Assembly (NCBI GenBank): GCA_951812805.1
Contig: CATOSZ010000017.1
Location: 31,660 to 95,659, forward strand
Direction of reading: 5' to 3'
Length of the DNA stretch: 64,000 nucleotides
DNA from: an uncultured Alphaproteobacteria bacterium
Lineage (GTDB): Bacteria > Pseudomonadota > Alphaproteobacteria > GCA-2731375
The notes below the pieces were generated by a model. That model worked only from the letters and a program-made list of their open reading frames with translations, was not told where the DNA came from and ran no database searches. Numbering within the stretch: position 1 is the stretch's first letter; the number at the start of each line of letters is the position of its first letter. The position numbers and the translations under genes were made by a program. Below are positions 18,336 to 27,628 of the stretch, one piece after another.

Positions 18336-19093
18336 ACCTCGGAATTGACGGCAAGGTCGCACTTGTTACCGGCGCGGCGCGGGACGTGGGCCGGGAAATC
18401 GCGCTGGCGCTGGCGGCGGACGGCGCCTCCGTGGCGGTGAACTACAACAGCTCCGCCGATCAGGCGAACGCGGTGGTGGCGGAAATCGAGGCGGCCGGCA
18501 GCACCGCCAAAGCCTACAAATGCGACGTCGCCGACGCCGACGCGGTGCAGGCCATGGCCGCCGAGATCGAGGCCGACCTCGGCCCGATCCAGATCCTGGT
18601 CAACAACGCCGGCCTGGTCGAGCCGCGCCCCTTCGTCGAGACGGGGCCCGAGGAATGGCAACGCCAGATCGACGTCGGCCTTTATGGCGTCATCCACTGC
18701 TGCCATGCGGTCGGCCAACGGATGATCGCCAATGGAAACGGCGGGCGCATCGTCAACATCGCCGGCGACTCGGCCCGCGTCGGCGAGAAGCGCCTGGCGG
18801 TGACGGCAGCGAGCCGCGGCGGCGTCCTGGCGCTTTCCAAATCCCTCGCCAAGGAATTCGGCGCCGCCGGCATCACGGTCAACGCCGTCGCCTTCGGCCT
18901 GATCGAAACCTCCCATTCCAACAAGGACTGGCTCGACCAACACCGCGACCGCATCGTCCGCAACTACCCGCTGGGGCGCATCGGCGTACCGGAAGACGTC
19001 TCACCGATGGTCGCCTTCCTGTGTTCCGCGGGCGCGAGCTGGATCACCGGCCAGACGATATCCGTCAGCGGGGGGTATTCGATGGTGGGGTAA
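18332..19093 (+). CDS. Short-chain dehydrogenase/reductase-like protein lacking catalytic Tyr and Lys
   Basis: Classic SDR length (253) and fold, with cofactor motif TGAARDVG (13-20, the usual second Gly is Asp), NNAG at 91-94 and a C-terminal ISVSGGY. The active site is not canonical: where YxxxK should stand the protein has Thr158 and Arg162 (VTAASRGG), and the catalytic Ser position is Gly. The frame is otherwise intact and its ATG overlaps the hydroxylase large subunit stop, so it is kept under selection as part of that operon. It may bind NAD(P) or substrate without standard SDR chemistry. Confidence 0.85.
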   Translation: MNLGIDGKVALVTGAARDVGREIALALAADGASVAVNYNSSADQANAVVAEIEAAGSTAKAYKCDVADADAVQAMAAEIEADLGPIQILVNNAGLVEPRPFVETGPEEWQRQIDVGLYGVIHCCHAVGQRMIANGNGGRIVNIAGDSARVGEKRLAVTAASRGGVLALSKSLAKEFGAAGITVNAVAFGLIETSHSNKDWLDQHRDRIVRNYPLGRIGVPEDVSPMVAFLCSAGASWITGQTISVSGGYSMVG

Positions 19094-19159
19094 CGCGCGC
19101 GCGGGCGTCTCGTGCCAGCAAGCCATCGACAATGACTCACCGTCGTCGCAATCCGATCG

Positions 19160-19273
19160 CCGTCATCGCCAGGAGCGAAGCGACGTGGCGATCCAGGAAT
19201 CGTCGAGACCAAGCTCGATTCTCCAGCACTCGTCACGCGGCTCTGGATCGCCACGCTCTGCTCGCGATGACGG
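19160..19273. repeat. REP-like palindromic element in intergenic gap
   Basis: An imperfect inverted repeat lies between convergent genes. The left arm (19160-19195) begins CCGTCATCGCCAGGAGCGAA and ends GTGGCGATCCAG; the right arm (19243-19273) reads CTGGATCGCCACG and ends CGATGACGG. The outer 10 and inner 12 bases pair exactly. This pattern (GTCATYGC...AGCGAAGCGACGTGGC) is a known type of short dispersed palindrome in GC-rich proteobacteria. As RNA it would fold into a long stem and may end both converging transcripts. The rest of the 219-base gap holds nothing recognisable. Confidence 0.7.
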
Positions 19274-19312
19274 CAGGACGAACCAGATGGTCGATGGATA
19301 GGCTCGACGATC

Positions 19313-19651
19313 TCAAAACATCCGCCCGCCGTCCGGCACCGCCAGGCTGGGGCCGAGCAGCACGACTTCGCCGTCTTCGTCGGGAAACCCGAGGATCAGG
19401 ATCTCGCTCATGAACTTGCCGATCTGCTTGGGCGGGAAGTTCACCACGGCGGCGACCTGGCGGCCGACCAGGTCGTCCATCTCGTAGTGCTTGGTGACCT
19501 GGGCGCTGGACTTGCGCAGGCCGATCTCCGGGCCGAAGTCGACATGGATCTTGTAGGCGGGCTTGCGGGCTTCCGGATAGGGCTCGACCCGCTGGATCGT
19601 GCCGACGCGGATGTCCACCTTGAGGAAGTCGTCGAAACCGATTTCGGCCAT
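19313..19651 (-). CDS. csaA: CsaA-type tRNA-binding/chaperone protein
   Basis: A 112-residue stand-alone tRNA-binding (OB-fold) domain, like the C-terminal domain of bacterial MetRS. Diagnostic stretches are FLKVDIRVGTI near the N-terminus, KIHVDFGPEIG, and NFPPKQIGKFMSEILILGF. CsaA proteins form dimers and were linked to protein export as chaperones, but tRNA binding is the better-supported activity. The ATG shares a base with the cpdR-type stop (TGATG), so the two are translationally coupled. The longer frames over this gene are shadows. Confidence 0.92.
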   Translation of the reverse strand: MAEIGFDDFLKVDIRVGTIQRVEPYPEARKPAYKIHVDFGPEIGLRKSSAQVTKHYEMDDLVGRQVAAVVNFPPKQIGKFMSEILILGFPDEDGEVVLLGPSLAVPDGGRMF

Positions 19652-20037
19652 CAGGGTCGCTCCGTCTCGCGGACGAGAGCGCGGGCCACGGCGGCGACGA
19701 TCTCGTCCAGGCTGAAGGGTTTGGCCACCACGTCGTGGATGATCTGATCCAGGTTGTGGGCGCGGCGGCGCTCCTCGGCATAGCCGCTCATCATCAGGAC
19801 GCGCAAGCCCGGATAGTCGCGGGCGACCTGGAGCGCGAGCGCGATGCCGTCCATCACCGGCATGACGATGTCGGTCAGCAGCAGATCCCAGCGCTCGCCC
19901 TCGGCCGTCGCCGCCAGAGCTTCGAGCGCCAGAGCGCCGTCCTCGACCGCGAGCACCTCGTGGCCATGGACTTCCAGCGCACGCTGAACGAAGCGGCGCA
20001 CGCTGTCGTCGTCTTCCGCCAAGAGGATTCTGGCCAT
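19651..20037 (-). CDS. cpdR: CpdR-type single-domain response regulator
   Basis: Receiver-only protein of 128 residues. The opening MARILLAEDDDSVRRFV and the central TDIVMPVMDGIALALQVARD are hallmarks of CpdR, which in alphaproteobacteria, when unphosphorylated, primes the ClpXP protease to degrade cell-cycle proteins. Acidic residues 9-11, phospho-acceptor Asp56 and Lys106 are present. It sits between hpt (upstream, 17 bases) and csaA (overlapping). The ATG at 20037 is chosen over a longer in-frame start overlapping hpt. Control is by the CckA-ChpT relay in model species; that is family knowledge. Confidence 0.88.
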   Translation of the reverse strand: MARILLAEDDDSVRRFVQRALEVHGHEVLAVEDGALALEALAATAEGERWDLLLTDIVMPVMDGIALALQVARDYPGLRVLMMSGYAEERRRAHNLDQIIHDVVAKPFSLDEIVAAVARALVRETERP

Positions 20038-20054
20038 CGCTCCGCCGCCCGCCG

Positions 20055-20591
20055 TCAGTCCAGCGTAATGGCGCCAATATAGGGCAATTCCCGGTAGAGA
20101 TGAGCATAGTCCAGGCCGTAGCCGACGACGAAACGGTCGGCGCATTCGAAGCCGACATAATCCGCCTCGATCACCGCCTTGCGCTTGCCCGGCTTCTCCA
20201 GCAGGACGCAGAGGTCGACCCGGACGGCGCCGCGATCGAGCAGCATCTGCTTGGCGTGCGAGAGGGTGCGCCCGCTTTCCAGAATGTCGTCGACCAGCAG
20301 CACGGTCTGGCCCGTCGGATCGTCAGTGATGTCGCGCTGCACGGTCACCGTGCCGCGGCTCTCCGACCCGGCGCCGTAGCTGGAAAGCGAGAGGAAATCG
20401 ATCCGCGGGTGGCAATCGCGATAATGCAGCGCGCGCAACAGGTCGGCGGTGAAGACGAAGCCGCCCTTCAGCACGGCGACGATCATCGGCGAGGGGCCGA
20501 GTTCGCGGGCGATCGTCTCGGCCAGGGCCTCGACCCGCGCCTGGATGGTGGCGGCGGAGAACAGCATCTCAATCTCGGGTCTGTCGGCCAT
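20055..20591 (-). CDS. hpt: Hypoxanthine phosphoribosyltransferase
   Basis: Purine salvage enzyme that joins hypoxanthine or guanine to PRPP. At 178 residues it has the normal length. The PRPP-binding motif VLLVDDILESGRTL is intact, the flexible-loop region contains LSSYG, and the base-binding Lys-Asp region precedes EADYVGFECADRFVVGYGLDY. It is the first gene of the hpt-cpdR-csaA run on the minus strand. The ATG at 20591 has no competing start. Confidence 0.95.
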   Translation of the reverse strand: MADRPEIEMLFSAATIQARVEALAETIARELGPSPMIVAVLKGGFVFTADLLRALHYRDCHPRIDFLSLSSYGAGSESRGTVTVQRDITDDPTGQTVLLVDDILESGRTLSHAKQMLLDRGAVRVDLCVLLEKPGKRKAVIEADYVGFECADRFVVGYGLDYAHLYRELPYIGAITLD

Positions 20592-20660
20592 GTTTCGCTT
20601 TCGCTCCCCCTCCGCGCCGTCGCAGCCTACAGGGATTCGCCGCCGCGGCGAACCGGTCGC

Positions 20661-21701
20661 CTAAAGCACCGCCTCGGCCAGCACCCGGATCGACTCCCTG
20701 CTGGGGCCGACGTTGATCAGGGTATCGATGCGATGGCCGCGCGCCGCGGCCTTCCAGGCCTCCAGGCGGTCCTTGATCCGATCCGCCGGGCCGACGAGGG
20801 CGAGGTCGTCGATCATTTGGTCCGGCACGGCGGCCGCGGCCTCGCGGCGGCGGCGATTGAGGAAATGATCCTGGATCTCCGGCGCTGCATCCGGATAGCC
20901 GAGGGCGATGGCGTGGTCGTTGTAGAAGTTCTTGTCCCGCGCGCCCATGCCGCCGATGTAGAGGGCGAAATAGTCGCGCAGGCCGTCGCGCGCCGCCTCC
21001 AAATCGTCGTTCACCACCACCCGGCAGAACGGCGCCATGGCGAAATCGTCATGCCCCTTGCCGCCGCCCGCCTTGGCGAAGCCGGCCTCGAGTGGGGCGT
21101 CGAACAGGTCGATCTTCTCCGGATTGATGAAGATCGGGATGACCCCGTCGGCGATTTCCGCCGCCGTGCGCACGCCCGCGGGCGTGAAGGCGCCGGTATA
21201 GATCTTCAGGTTCGGATCGGGATGCATGATGGTCTTCAACGGCTTGCCGAGGCCGGTGGTGCCGGAGCCGGTGTTGGGAATTTGATAATGCTCGCCCTGA
21301 TGCTCCAGCGGCGCCTCACGGGCCAGGATCCGGCGGATGATGGCGATGTATTCCCGCGTGCGGGCGAGCGGTTTGCCGAAGGCCTCGCCGTGCCAGCCCT
21401 CGATCACCTGCGGGCCGGAGGGGCCGATCCCCATCAAGAACCGACCGCCGGAATACTCCTGCAGGCTCATCGCGGTCATTGCCGCCATGGCCGGCGTGCG
21501 GGCCGCCATCTGCATGATCGCCGTGCCGACCTTAATGCTCGAGGTCTGCGCCAACAGCCAGCTCGCCGCCGTCACCGCGTCGGAACCCCAGGCCTCCGAG
21601 GTCCACACAGAATCGAAGCCCAGGCGCTCGGCCTCCTGCGCCAGGGCCACCCGCTCCTGGATACTGCTGGGGCCGTAACTCATCATCATGCCGAGCTTCA
21701 T
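20661..21701 (-). CDS. Luciferase-like (LLM) F420-dependent-type oxidoreductase
   Basis: TIM-barrel flavin/F420 oxidoreductase of 346 residues, bacterial luciferase superfamily. Typical stretches are GFDSVWTSEAWGSDA, the RFLMGIGPSGPQV turn and the late GPADRIKDRLEAW helix. The start at 21701 (MKLGMMMSYGP) gives the canonical N-terminus; upstream in-frame sequence is not conserved-looking. Proteobacterial members may use FMN rather than F420, so the cofactor is uncertain. It is divergent from the efflux adaptor gene at 21877. A second family member is encoded at 42266-43225. Confidence 0.88.
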   Translation of the reverse strand: MKLGMMMSYGPSSIQERVALAQEAERLGFDSVWTSEAWGSDAVTAASWLLAQTSSIKVGTAIMQMAARTPAMAAMTAMSLQEYSGGRFLMGIGPSGPQVIEGWHGEAFGKPLARTREYIAIIRRILAREAPLEHQGEHYQIPNTGSGTTGLGKPLKTIMHPDPNLKIYTGAFTPAGVRTAAEIADGVIPIFINPEKIDLFDAPLEAGFAKAGGGKGHDDFAMAPFCRVVVNDDLEAARDGLRDYFALYIGGMGARDKNFYNDHAIALGYPDAAPEIQDHFLNRRRREAAAAVPDQMIDDLALVGPADRIKDRLEAWKAAARGHRIDTLINVGPSRESIRVLAEAVL

Positions 21702-21876
21702 CGCGCCTCTCCCTCGAAAATCGTTCTCCGGCATCGGTTTTACGACGCATGCGGCCCCTTCACAACGTCGCGACGGCACCCCACCTGGCGTTAGGCGAAA
21801 TCGAACACCAGGTGTATCTTGGCGCCGCGTCGCACGGGCGCCCTCCGGCGGCGCCCCCTCGAGAGGTGGAACGGCC

Positions 21877-23043
21877 ATGCACGGCGCACAGATGACGATA
21901 TCGAGACGGATCGCCGGCGCGGCGCTGGTCGGCGCCGCTGTGCTCGTGGCCGCCCCCGCCTGGGCCCAAGGGCAACGCGCCGCCGTCGTCGGTGTCGACG
22001 CGGTGCGCGAGGACGTGATCGACCAGCGCTTTCCCGTCATCGGCCGCCTGGTCGCCCGGCGTTCCGGCGCCGTCGCGGCCCGCGTCGCCGGACCGGTGGC
22101 GGAGATCAAGATCGAAGTCGGCGACCGGGTCGAAAAGGGCCAGGTCCTGGCCGTGCTGGTGCGTGAGCGTTTGCGCGCCGAGCGCGCGCGCCGCGCCGCC
22201 GACGTCGCCGAACGCAAGGCCGCGATGGAAACGGCGAGCGCCGAGCAAACCATGACCGGCGACGAGGTCTCGCGCCTGGTCCGGCTGAAGAAATCGCGCT
22301 CCGCCGCGTTTCCGCAGGCCCGCTACGACGATAAGCGCAACCAGCTCGCCATGCTGCGAAGCGAGGTGGGTGAGGCCCGCGCCCGCCTGGCCCGGGCGCA
22401 GGCCGAACTCCGCCTCGCCGACATCGCGCTGAAATATGCCGAGATCCGCGCGCCCTATGCGGGCGTGGTGGCGCTACGCCACGCCGAGGTCGGCGCCTGG
22501 CTGAACATCGGCCAGCCGGTCGTCGACCTGATCGCCGACGAGAGCCTGGAGCTGGAGGCCGACGTGCCCGCCGCGCGCATTTCCGACGTGGCGCCCGGCG
22601 CCCCGGTTCAGGTATCGATCTCCGGCAAGCGCTATCCCGCGACCTCGCGCGCCATCATTCCCGACGAGAACCCGCTGACCCGCACCCGAGCGGTCCGCTT
22701 TACCCCGGGCTTCGAGACCGCCGAGGCGGGCTTTGCCGCCAACCAGAGCGCTACCGTCGAAATTCCCATCGGCAAGGGCCGGCGGGCCGTGACGGTGCAC
22801 AAGGACGCGGTGAGCCGGAAGGGCGGCGGCGCCTTGGTCTTCCTCTCGAAGGACGGCAAGGCGACACCGCGCCCGGTCCAGCTGGGCGAGGCGATCGGCA
22901 CCCGATTCGAGGTGATGAGCGGCCTCGTCGTCGGCGACCTGGTGGTCATCCGCGGGAACGAGCGGCTACGCCCCGGCCAGGCGATCCGCCACAAGGTCGA
23001 GGGCGCAAAAGAGGCCGCAACGTCCGGGAAGGCCGGCGGATGA
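21877..23043 (+). CDS. RND efflux periplasmic adaptor (HlyD/MFP family)
   Basis: Membrane-fusion subunit linking an inner-membrane RND pump to an outer-membrane channel. A signal peptide ends near PAWA-QG (about 31). The biotinyl-lipoyl halves (VAGPVAEIKIEVGDRVEKGQVLA and RAPYAGVVALRHAEVGAWL) flank an alpha-helical hairpin (about 95-180), followed by beta-barrel and membrane-proximal domains. The start at 21877 follows GAGAGGTGG. Its stop overlaps the transporter ATG (ATGA). The partner transporter is broken by a stop codon, so the adaptor may now lack its pump. Confidence 0.9.
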   Translation: MHGAQMTISRRIAGAALVGAAVLVAAPAWAQGQRAAVVGVDAVREDVIDQRFPVIGRLVARRSGAVAARVAGPVAEIKIEVGDRVEKGQVLAVLVRERLRAERARRAADVAERKAAMETASAEQTMTGDEVSRLVRLKKSRSAAFPQARYDDKRNQLAMLRSEVGEARARLARAQAELRLADIALKYAEIRAPYAGVVALRHAEVGAWLNIGQPVVDLIADESLELEADVPAARISDVAPGAPVQVSISGKRYPATSRAIIPDENPLTRTRAVRFTPGFETAEAGFAANQSATVEIPIGKGRRAVTVHKDAVSRKGGGALVFLSKDGKATPRPVQLGEAIGTRFEVMSGLVVGDLVVIRGNERLRPGQAIRHKVEGAKEAATSGKAGG

Positions 23044-26000
23044 ACCCGATCCGCGCCTCGATCGAGCGGCCGACCGCCGTCGTCGCGGCGGTGCTGATGG
23101 TCTTGATGTTCGGCCTGCTGGCGCTGGAGACGATCCCGATCCAGCTTACCCCCGACGTCCGCCGCCCGGTGCTCCAGGTGACGACCAACTGGGGTGGTGC
23201 CGCACCGGCGGAGGTCGAGCGGGAAATCACCAACCGCCAGGAAGAGGTGCTGAAAGGCCTCGAAGGCGTCGTCGAGATGAAGAGCAACTCGCAGGACGGT
23301 CGCGCGCAGATCACCCTCGAGTTCAACGTCGGCCTGAACCTGGACCGGGCCCTGCTGCTGCTGGCCAACCGGCTGGACCGGGTCGACGGCTATCCCGAAG
23401 AGGCGGACGAGCCGGTCATCTCGACCTCGGGCACAGAGGACAATCCGATCGCCTGGTTCATCCTGAAGCGGGTGCCGGGCAACGAGCGGGCGGTGCATAC
23501 CTACCGCGACTTCATCGACGACGTGGTGCGCGACCGGATCGAACGGGTGCCGGGGGTCTCCCGCTCCAACTTCTACGGCGGCGGCGAGCGGGAGTTGCGC
23601 GTTTTCGTCGATCCCGAGCGTCTGGCCCGCTATCGCCTGACCGTGCCGCAGGTCGTGAACTCGCTCCGCGCCGCCAACGCCTCGGTCAGCGGCGGCGACG
23701 TGGCGGAGGGCAAGCGGCGCTATGTCGTGCGCACGGACGGCGAATTCCAAACCGCCGAACATGTCCGCGCGGTGGTCTTGCGCAGCGAGAGCGATTCCGC
23801 CTCCGGCCGGGTCGGACGGGTGACGGTGGCCGACGTCGCCGAGGTCGCCTTCGGCCACAAGGACGCGACGGCGCATATCCGCAACCTCGGCGACGACGCC
23901 CTGGCCGTGAACGCCGTACGCGAGGCCGACGCCAACGTCATCGAGGTAATGGACGGCCTGCGCGCGGCGGTGGCCGAGCTGGCGCGCGATCACCTGCCGC
24001 GCCAGGGCCTGAGCATCAAGCAGGTCTACGACGAGACGGTCTATATCGATTCCTCGATTTCGCTGGTGCAGCAGAACATCATCGTCGGCGGCATCCTGGC
24101 GGCGATCATCCTGTTGATCTTCCTGCGCTCGCCCCGCGCGACCCTGGTTATCAGCCTGGCGATCCCGGTGTCCGTGGTCGGCTCCTTCGTCGCCATGGCG
24201 ACGATGGGCCGCTCGCTCAACGTCATCAGCCTGGCCGGCATCGCCTTCGCCGTCGGCATGGTGGTCGATGCGGCGATCGTGGTGCTGGAGAACATCTACC
24301 GCCATCGCCAGCAGGGCCTCTCCCCCAAGGAAGCGGCCTACCAGGGCGCCAAGGAGGTCTGGGGCGCGGTCCTGGTCTCGGCGCTCACCACGGTGATGGT
24401 GTTCATCCCGATCCTGGTGATGGAGCTGGAGGTCGGCCAGCTGTTCCGCGACATCGCCGTGGCGATCTCGGTCTCGGTCATGTTGTCGCTGCTGGTCTCG
24501 GTGACGGTGATCCCTGCCCTCTCGCAACGCCTGCTGCGCGGCGATGCCGCGGTGCCGGCCAAACCGCGCCGGGTCCCGGGCGTGGACGCCTTTGCCGAAA
24601 CCTTCGTGCGCCTGGTCATGGCCTTCGCCCGGCGCGTCATCCGCTCCAAGCCCGTCGCCCTCGCGGTCGTGGTCGTGATCTGCGGCGTCACCGGCCTCGC
24701 CACCTGGATGTTCCTGCCCAAGCTCGACTACCTGCCGACCGGCAACCGCAACCTGATCATCGGCTATATCCTGCCGCCGCCCGGATACAACCTCGAAACC
24801 ACGACCGGCATCGCGGAGTCGCTGGAGCGTGAGATCGAACACCTCTGGGCCAGCAAGACCGGGCCCGAGTCGGAACCCGGCGGCCCGCCGAAGATGGAAC
24901 ATTTCTTCTTCGTCGCCTTCCGGGGCCTGACCATCGTCGGTGCCACGGCGGTGGAGCCGGAACGGGTCGGCGAGCTGATCCCGGTGCTGAGCAAGCCGGT
25001 CTTCCGGGAACCGGGCACCTTCGGCGTCATCAACAAGCGCTCGCTCTTCGGGCGGAACTTCTCGGGTTCCCGCACGATCGAGTTCAACGTTTCCGGCCCC
25101 GATCTGGAAACCATCCTCGGCGTCGCGGCGCGGGCGACCGGTATGGTGCTGACGGTGCTGCCGCGAAAAGACGGCACCTAGTTCCGCCCGATCCCCGGGC
25201 TGGAGCTGGGCGCACCAGAGGTCCGCGTCATTCCCGACCAGACCCGCCTCGCCGACAACGGCGTCAGCGCCCGCGACCTCGGCATGACGGTGGACGCCTT
25301 CAACGACGGCCTGCGGGTGGCGGAGATCACCGTCGACGGCAAGCGGATCGACCTGACGCTGCTCGGCAACACGGACGGCATCAGCCAGACCCAGGGCATC
25401 GACTACCTGCCGGTGGTCACCCGCTCGGGCAAGATCCTGCCGGCGACCTCGCTCGCCGATATCCAGCTGACCTCCGGGCCAACGGAAATCCAGCACGTCG
25501 AGCGCGAGCGTACCGTCACCCTGCAGATCGGCCCGCCGGAGCACGTCCCCCTCGAAGTCGCCCTCGACCTGTTGCGCACCGAGGTGGTGGCCAAGCTGCA
25601 GGCGGGCGGTCTGCCGCCGGGCGTCAATCTCTCCCTCAAGGGCACGGCGGAGAAGCTGAAGGTCACCTGGGACGCCATGGTCCTCGACCTCGCGGTCGCC
25701 ATCGTCATCGTCTACCTGGTGATGGCCGTGCTGTTCGAGAGTTTCGTCTACCCGCTGATCATCCTGCTGTCCGTGCCGCTGGCGACGGCGGGCGGGGTCG
25801 GCGGGCTGGCGCTCCTCAACCTGACGACCTTCCAACCGCTCGACATGTTGACGCTGCTCGGCTTCGTCATCCTGATCGGCATCGTCGTCAACAACGCCAT
25901 ATTGCTCGTCCACCAGACGCTGTTCCTCATTCGCGATCACGCGCTGTCGGCCGAGGCGGCGATTTTGGAGGCGACGCGCAACCGGATCCGGCCGATCTTC

Positions 26001-26222
26001 ATGTCGACGCTGACCAGCGTCTTCGGCATGATGCCGCTGGTGCTGTTCCCGGGCGCGGGCTCGGAACTCTACCGGGGCCTGGGCTCGGTGGTGCTGGGGG
26101 GGCTGGCACTCTCCGCCGTGCTGACCCTGTTGATCATCCCACCGTTGCTGAGCCTGGTCACCGGCCTGGTCGAAGGCCGCCGCAAGACCGGCGCCCGCGC
26201 CGTGGCGGAAGCCGCCGAATAG
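23040..26222 (+). pseudogene. RND efflux transporter gene interrupted by an in-frame TAG
   Basis: Inner-membrane proton-driven pump, about 1,060 codons in total, the normal RND length. The frame is open from 23040 to 26222 except for one TAG at 25179-25181. The first piece (713 residues) covers the first transmembrane half, both periplasmic porter parts and TM4 with its acidic residue (GMVVDAAIVVLENIYRHR). The second piece continues in the same frame with FRPIPGLELG, then TM8-12. The bases on both sides read as normal RND protein, so the TAG replaces one residue, perhaps Gln (CAG to TAG). It may be a recent null allele, a suppressed amber or a sequencing error. Confidence 0.85.
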
Positions 26223-26233
26223 GGAGAAACGTC

Positions 26234-26635
26234 ATGAGCAAGATGCGCCGTGTCACCAGCAAACACGTGGCCGAACCGCAACCCGAAACCTGGTCGAACT
26301 GCAAGGTCATCGGCGACCAGGTCTGGCTCTCCGGCATGGTTTCCGGCCATGCGAACGACGTCATCGCCGGCGGCGACGACATGTACGAACAGTCGCGCAT
26401 CATCTTCGCCAAGATGGCGCACATGATGGAGGCGGCGGGCGGCCGCATGGCCGATATCGTCAAGGTCACCATCTTCGTTACCGACATCGCGCGCCGCGAA
26501 GAGGTCTGGCGCGCCCGCGCCGAATGCTTCGAGGGCGACTTCCCCTGCTCGACCCTGGTCGAGGTCGCAGCGCTGGCCCGCCCCGGCCTGCTGGTCGAGA
26601 TCGAGGCGCAGGCGGTGCTCGGCGCCGGCGTCTGA
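26234..26635 (+). CDS. Rid-family (RidA/YjgF-like) protein
   Basis: Small trimeric-fold protein of 133 residues. The family core VWLSGMVSG..., ADIVKVTIFVTDI and LVEIEAQAVL is present. The Arg that in RidA binds the imine/enamine substrate (usually in P-x-R-S-T) is not there: the segment reads FPCSTLVEVAAL. So it probably is not a standard 2-aminoacrylate deaminase and belongs to another Rid subgroup. The ATG lies 11 bases after the RND stop, with a GGGAGAAA ribosome site. It may be transcribed with the efflux genes. Confidence 0.85.
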   Translation: MSKMRRVTSKHVAEPQPETWSNCKVIGDQVWLSGMVSGHANDVIAGGDDMYEQSRIIFAKMAHMMEAAGGRMADIVKVTIFVTDIARREEVWRARAECFEGDFPCSTLVEVAALARPGLLVEIEAQAVLGAGV

Positions 26636-27550
26636 TCAGCGCGCGACCGCGATCAACGCCACCCCCGGCAGCACCAGGAGCATCGCCAGCAGGGTCCGCG
26701 CGCTCAACCGTTCGGCGCGGAAGACGGCGAGGCTCAACAGCAGGGTGAAAAACGGGTAGGCGCTGACGATCGGCACGACGACCACCACCTCACCCCTCAG
26801 CAATGCGTTGTTCATGGTGAAGACGGCGGTGGCGTTGGCGAGGCCGGCGGCGACGAACCACAACAGGCCCGGCCGGCGCCAGGAGATCCGCGGCCGATCC
26901 CGGCGCAGGAGCTGCGCCGCGACGGCGAGCGCGAAGGACACCGTGTAGGCGGTAATCCCGGCAAGGAACGGCGAGGCCGCGAACAGCAGCCCGAACTTGG
27001 TCATGCCGTGGCCCATGGAGCGCAGGAACGCCGCGCCGAGCGGCAGGCCGAGCGCCCAGAGCGGCCAGTCCTCGCGCCGCTTGCCCCGCGGCGCGAGCGC
27101 CATCATGCCTCCCATGATGGCGACGGTACCGAGGCCGATGAGGGGCGTCACCTCCTCCCCCAGCAGCACCACGCCGATGGCCAGACCGAAGAGCGGCGTC
27201 GTCGTGGCGAAAGTGCTGGCGAGTGTGGGGCCGAGAAACCGCACGCCCTGCAGCGACAGGTTGGCCGACAGCAGCGGGCGGAACAGCCCGATCGCCGCGA
27301 AGATCCAGATCCCGGGCGAGTCCCAGGCGATCTCCACCAACAGAAACGGCGCCAGCAGCCAGTGCAGCGCCGCCGAGGCGCCGATGTCGATCATCGAGCC
27401 GGTCTGCGGATCGGCATGCGCCAGCCCGCGGTTCAGGAACTGGACGCCGAGCGCGAAAAGAAAAGCCGCGAGCAGAGCCAGGGCGGCGGTGAGGGCGGCG
27501 TCGGACACGTTGCGGGAACCGATCTGACGTTGGGCGGGTCGGGATCGCAA
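26636..27550 (-). CDS. EamA/DMT-family membrane transporter
   Basis: Inner-membrane protein of about 300 residues with ten hydrophobic segments in two EamA repeats, the layout of drug/metabolite transporters. The longest frame starts with TTG at 27550; a GTG 14 codons in (before SDAALTAALALL) would place the start just before TM1 and may be the real one. Substrate is unknown. Its stop directly abuts the Rid gene stop (convergent), and it is divergent from the thioesterase gene. Confidence 0.85.
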   Translation of the reverse strand: MRSRPAQRQIGSRNVSDAALTAALALLAAFLFALGVQFLNRGLAHADPQTGSMIDIGASAALHWLLAPFLLVEIAWDSPGIWIFAAIGLFRPLLSANLSLQGVRFLGPTLASTFATTTPLFGLAIGVVLLGEEVTPLIGLGTVAIMGGMMALAPRGKRREDWPLWALGLPLGAAFLRSMGHGMTKFGLLFAASPFLAGITAYTVSFALAVAAQLLRRDRPRISWRRPGLLWFVAAGLANATAVFTMNNALLRGEVVVVVPIVSAYPFFTLLLSLAVFRAERLSARTLLAMLLVLPGVALIAVAR

Positions 27551-27628
27551 AGCTCTGTAACCCCGGGCGCCGAGACACTATCATGGGGCGGCGCGTCGAT
27601 GCGCCCCGCACCCGTACCGGAGGACCCG

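Noticed and set aside
15879..18362. 827-residue frame antisense to the Mo hydroxylase large subunit
   Set aside because: Shadow of coxL-type coding; no recognisable domain.
25179..25181. Pyrrolysine or programmed recoding at the RND TAG
   Set aside because: No pyl gene or recoding signal is seen; a simple nonsense change is more likely.
22632..25940. 1,102-residue open frame antisense to the RND gene
   Set aside because: GC-rich codon bias keeps the opposite strand open; the product is His/Gln/Arg-rich low complexity and the sense strand encodes clear RND sequence.
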